Shown piece after piece: positions 61,559 through 64,000 of a stretch of DNA of 64,000 nt (position 1 is the first letter of the stretch; each line of letters opens with the position of its first letter). The stretch is taken from positions 186,001 through 250,000 of the forward strand of contig NZ_WEGI01000003.1 of NCBI RefSeq assembly GCF_009604425.1, written 5' to 3'. Under the pieces are notes generated by a model, which had not been told where the DNA came from, did not search any database, and saw only the letters and a program-made list of their open reading frames with translations. This DNA comes from Nocardia aurantia. GTDB taxonomy: Bacteria > Actinomycetota > Actinomycetes > Mycobacteriales > Mycobacteriaceae. Position numbers and translations under genes: made by a program.

Positions 61559-62497
61559 TCACCGCCGCGCGGCCGCGCGCTCCAGCAGTTCGCCGGTCGC
61601 CTCCCATAATCGGCTCTCCCGGTCGCGGTCGTGGGCCACCGGCTGTACGTCGGTCAGCTCGGTCTTCACCACGAACGCGCCGTCGCGCAGTTGCGCCCAT
61701 CGGTCGTCCAGTGCCATGGAGGCCAGTAGCGGACCGGAGCGGCGTGGTGTCGACACCCCGGGGATCCGGCCCAGGAACCGGCCGATGGCCTGCATCGCCG
61801 CCGGTGCGCCCCGGCCCAGCGCGGTGCCCGGCATCCAGCCGGGCTCGAACACCGACACGCCGATCCCCGCGCCGGCGTGCCGCTGCAGTTCGTGGGCGCA
61901 GTACAGAATCGCCAGCTTGGCATTGGAATAGGCGACGCCGGAGGCGGTCGTCCCCGGAACCTCCGGGCCGGAGGCCGGGCGGGCGAGGTCGACCGGATCG
62001 GCCCACCGCGCTTCGGGTACGTGCAGCAGCCCGCGCCAGAAATTGGCGTGATAGGTGTTCGAGCCGAGCAGGACGATCCGCGCGGGAGCGGTGAACGAGC
62101 CCAGCAGATCGCCGATGAGCTGGGCGTGCGCGAGATAATTGACGGCGAAGGTCAGCTCGTAGCCGTCGGGTGAGGCCTGCCGGGTGTCGGCCGAGGTGAT
62201 GCCGGCGTTGGCGATCAGCGCGCGCAGCGGCCGCACCGCACCGGCGTCGAGCAACTCCCGCGCGGCGGCCGCGGCGGCACGGACCTCGGCCAGGCTCGCC
62301 AGATCGCAGCCGATCTCGTGAACGCGGGCGCCCCGCGCCCGAGCCTCGTCGGCGACGGCGGTCAGGTCCCGCCCAGGGCGCCCGACCAGCAGCAGATCGG
62401 GACGTTGCCCGTCGGGTCGATCGGCCATGGCCAGCACGGCGTGGCGCCCCAGGTTGCGGGTCGGGCCGGTGATCAGAACAGTTCCGGATCGGTTCAT
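61559..62497 (-). CDS. Short-chain dehydrogenase (protochlorophyllide-reductase-like)
   Basis: 312-residue extended-type SDR. Cofactor motif TGPTRNLGRHAV (9-20), NAGI near 96-99, Ser in LLGSNTYHA and YSNAK with catalytic Tyr/Lys. Divergent from the MmyB-like regulator 102 bases away, which probably controls it. Confidence 0.88.
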   Translation of the reverse strand: MNRSGTVLITGPTRNLGRHAVLAMADRPDGQRPDLLLVGRPGRDLTAVADEARARGARVHEIGCDLASLAEVRAAAAAARELLDAGAVRPLRALIANAGITSADTRQASPDGYELTFAVNYLAHAQLIGDLLGSFTAPARIVLLGSNTYHANFWRGLLHVPEARWADPVDLARPASGPEVPGTTASGVAYSNAKLAILYCAHELQRHAGAGIGVSVFEPGWMPGTALGRGAPAAMQAIGRFLGRIPGVSTPRRSGPLLASMALDDRWAQLRDGAFVVKTELTDVQPVAHDRDRESRLWEATGELLERAAARR

Positions 62498-62599
62498 GAA
62501 CCCAGGTTGCGCGCCCGGCCGGCCCGCGAACAGCCGTCCGGTTTTCGTAGGACCACCAGGGCCAGGACAACCGACGGCGCCCCGGGCAGACTGGGCAGT

Positions 62600-63445
62600 A
62601 TGGAACCGTGGGAGTTCGGCCCGACGGTCCGCCGCTGGCGCGACCGCGTGCCGCCCGAGAGCCTCGGTGTGCCGGTCGGCCGCCGGCGCCGCGCGACCGG
62701 TCTGCGTCGCGAGGAGTTGGCCGCCCTCGCCGGCATCTCCGCCGACTACCTGACCCGCCTCGAACAGGGCCGCGCGACCTCTCCGTCGGCGCAGGTGGTG
62801 GAGGCCCTGGCCCGCGCGCTGCGCGTCTCCGACGCCGAACGCGACCAGCTGTACCGGCTCGCGGGACACGCCACACCCGGCCCGGACGTCGTCCCGTCCC
62901 GCCTGACCCGCAGCGTGCAACGACTTCTGGACCGGCTGTCGCACACCCCGGTGGTCGTATACGACGCGAGCTGGACCCTCGTACTGGCCAACGCCCCCTA
63001 CGACGCGCTGCTGGGCGAGACCACCGGCTGGCGCGGCCTGGAACGAAATGCCGTGTGGCGCAACGTCACACATCAACCCACCCGCGTCGTGCACGCCCCA
63101 CGGGAACAGGCCGAGCACGAGGCCCGTCTCGTCGCCGACCTCCGCGGGACAGCCTCGCGCTATCCCGCCGACCGCGCCCTGCGCCGCCTGATCACCACCA
63201 TGACCGCCGACAGCCCGCGCTTCGCCGAACTCTGGAACAGCGAGAATCCACCCCCCGCGCCCGACCCGTCCCGCCACAAGACCATCGACCACCCCGCGGT
63301 CGGGCGGATCACCCTCGACTGCGACACCCTGATCGTCGCCCAGGACGACCTCCGTATCACCGTCTACACCGCGGAACCCGGCACCGAGGACGCCGACCGC
63401 CTGGCCCTGGCCATCGTCCTGGGAACCCAGTCCCTGGTGCCCTGA
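62600..63445 (+). CDS. XRE-family regulator with MmyB-like ligand domain
   Basis: 281 residues. Helix-turn-helix at about 27-80 (RREELAALAGISADYLTRLEQGRA), then the MmyB-like PAS-type domain with VVVYDASWTLVLANAPYDALLG and NVTHQPT. This architecture is common in actinobacteria beside SDR genes that it regulates. The ATG at 62600 is taken; an upstream in-frame ATG at 62318 lies within the divergent SDR gene. Confidence 0.88.
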   Translation: MEPWEFGPTVRRWRDRVPPESLGVPVGRRRRATGLRREELAALAGISADYLTRLEQGRATSPSAQVVEALARALRVSDAERDQLYRLAGHATPGPDVVPSRLTRSVQRLLDRLSHTPVVVYDASWTLVLANAPYDALLGETTGWRGLERNAVWRNVTHQPTRVVHAPREQAEHEARLVADLRGTASRYPADRALRRLITTMTADSPRFAELWNSENPPPAPDPSRHKTIDHPAVGRITLDCDTLIVAQDDLRITVYTAEPGTEDADRLALAIVLGTQSLVP

Positions 63446-64000
63446 TCACGAAAGTGGCAGGGGCGCGGCACTGTTCGGCCGCGCGCGGGTCGCGTTCAGG
63501 AGTGCCAGGGCGAATTCGGCGTAGGTGTGGGCGATTTGCTCGGGGGTGGCGGGGCCGTCGTCGCGGAACCATTGGGGGATCGAGGTGCACATGGTGGTGA
63601 TGGCTCGGCCGGCGGTGCGGAGGTCCTCGGTGCGGGTGCGGCCCTCCCGGGACGCGGTGTGGATGGCGTCGTCGAGGATGCGCTGGAGGCGGTTGCGGGA
63701 GTCGGCTATCCGGGATCTGTTGGCGTCGATCAGGCTGCGCATCTCGCTGGCGCCGATGAAGGCGAGGGCGCGGCGGTGGGCGTGGAACAGGGCCAGGGCC
63801 TCGACGATGTGGGCCACGCGCTCGACGCTGTCGGAGGCGTCGTCGGCGGCGGCGGTGACGCGGCGATGCAGGTCGGTCATCGTCAGGTCGAGGATTTCCA
63901 CCAGCAGGTGTTGTTTGTCGGGGTAGTGGTGGTAGATGCCGGGCACGCTCATGCCGGCCCGTTGCGCGATCGCGCGCATCGTGGTGCCGTGGTAGCCGGT
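63446..64000 (-). CDS. TetR-family regulator, N-terminus cut by window edge
   Basis: 185 codons visible; the frame runs off the right edge. The helix-turn-helix IAQRAGMSVPGIYHHYPDKQHLL lies near the truncated N-terminus (given in part); the rest is a helical ligand domain ending NSAAPLPLS. Back-to-back stops with the MmyB-like gene. In-frame ATG at 63979 is inside the domain, so the true start is outside the window. Confidence 0.85.
   Translation of the reverse strand, partial: TGYHGTTMRAIAQRAGMSVPGIYHHYPDKQHLLVEILDLTMTDLHRRVTAAADDASDSVERVAHIVEALALFHAHRRALAFIGASEMRSLIDANRSRIADSRNRLQRILDDAIHTASREGRTRTEDLRTAGRAITTMCTSIPQWFRDDGPATPEQIAHTYAEFALALLNATRARPNSAAPLPLS

Overview
The window is high-GC actinobacterial chromosome, most likely Nocardia or a close relative in the Mycobacteriales. 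The case rests on a complete yrbEAB-mceABCDEF operon, an Mce3R-like tandem TetR regulator, three cytochromes P450, three acyl-CoA ligases, a DUF3349 domain, an MmpS-like secreted protein and a DUF6131 micro-protein. No rRNA, tRNA, CRISPR array, insertion sequence or phage gene was seen. Genes are dense, with many ATGA or TGATG stop/start overlaps.

Layout. 1-8.3 kb: a lipid or terpenoid catabolic island. A leftward operon (P450, SDR, NTF2-like protein, unknown 420-aa protein, acyl-CoA ligase, TetR) lies divergent from an aldehyde dehydrogenase and a shortened SDR. A 13-base operator-like sequence is repeated at the TetR and P450 promoters, with a related site at the aldehyde dehydrogenase promoter. 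8.6-10.3 kb: an NmrA-like reductase and an alpha/beta-hydrolase lacking its nucleophile. 10.3-19.9 kb: the leftward mce lipid-import operon (yrbEA, yrbEB, mceA-F, Mce-associated protein, zinc alcohol dehydrogenase), divergent from a MarR gene with a perfect palindrome between them. 20.7-24.4 kb: AveC-like membrane protein with a 41-aa partner, a P450 and the tandem TetR. 24.6-29.7 kb: IclR, an I36-type secreted inhibitor, a cyclase/acyl-CoA ligase pair behind a strong promoter and operator, and a PhyH-type dioxygenase. 29.8-31.6 kb: DUF6131 and two broken genes (EamA transporter, dehalogenase-like hydrolase). 31.7-43.9 kb: regulators and housekeeping or stress genes (SARP, AzoR/HxlR, glutamate-synthase-like flavoprotein, DUF3349-PhoU fusion, TetR/quinone oxidoreductase, MmpS-like, APH-like kinase, orphan histidine kinase, F420-reductase-like protein, SRPBCC). 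43.9-47.1 kb: a compact membrane flavin/Fe-S electron-transfer operon (ApbE, ferric-reductase-like b-type cytochrome, NuoF-like flavoprotein, ferredoxin). 47.4-51.0 kb: P450-TetR operon and a third acyl-CoA ligase. 51.05-52.74 kb: about 1.7 kb without a convincing gene. 52.7-57.0 kb: the most unusual object, a protein of about 1,406 aa with 1,305 consecutive residues free of Lys and Arg, 25 perfect GAAGCC hexamers, larger internal duplications, a basic coiled-coil tail and its own terminator. 57-64 kb: NAD(P)-binding protein, LLM monooxygenase, a small secreted peptide, DUF4870, an APH-like kinase, SDR, MmyB-like regulator and a truncated TetR.

How it may fit together (inference): Mce imports a hydrophobic substrate; acyl-CoA ligases, P450s, aldehyde/alcohol dehydrogenases and SDRs activate and oxidise it; and many local TetR/MarR/IclR regulators respond to the substrates. 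The electron-transfer operon could supply reductant at the membrane. The giant acidic protein stands alone and has no assignable function.
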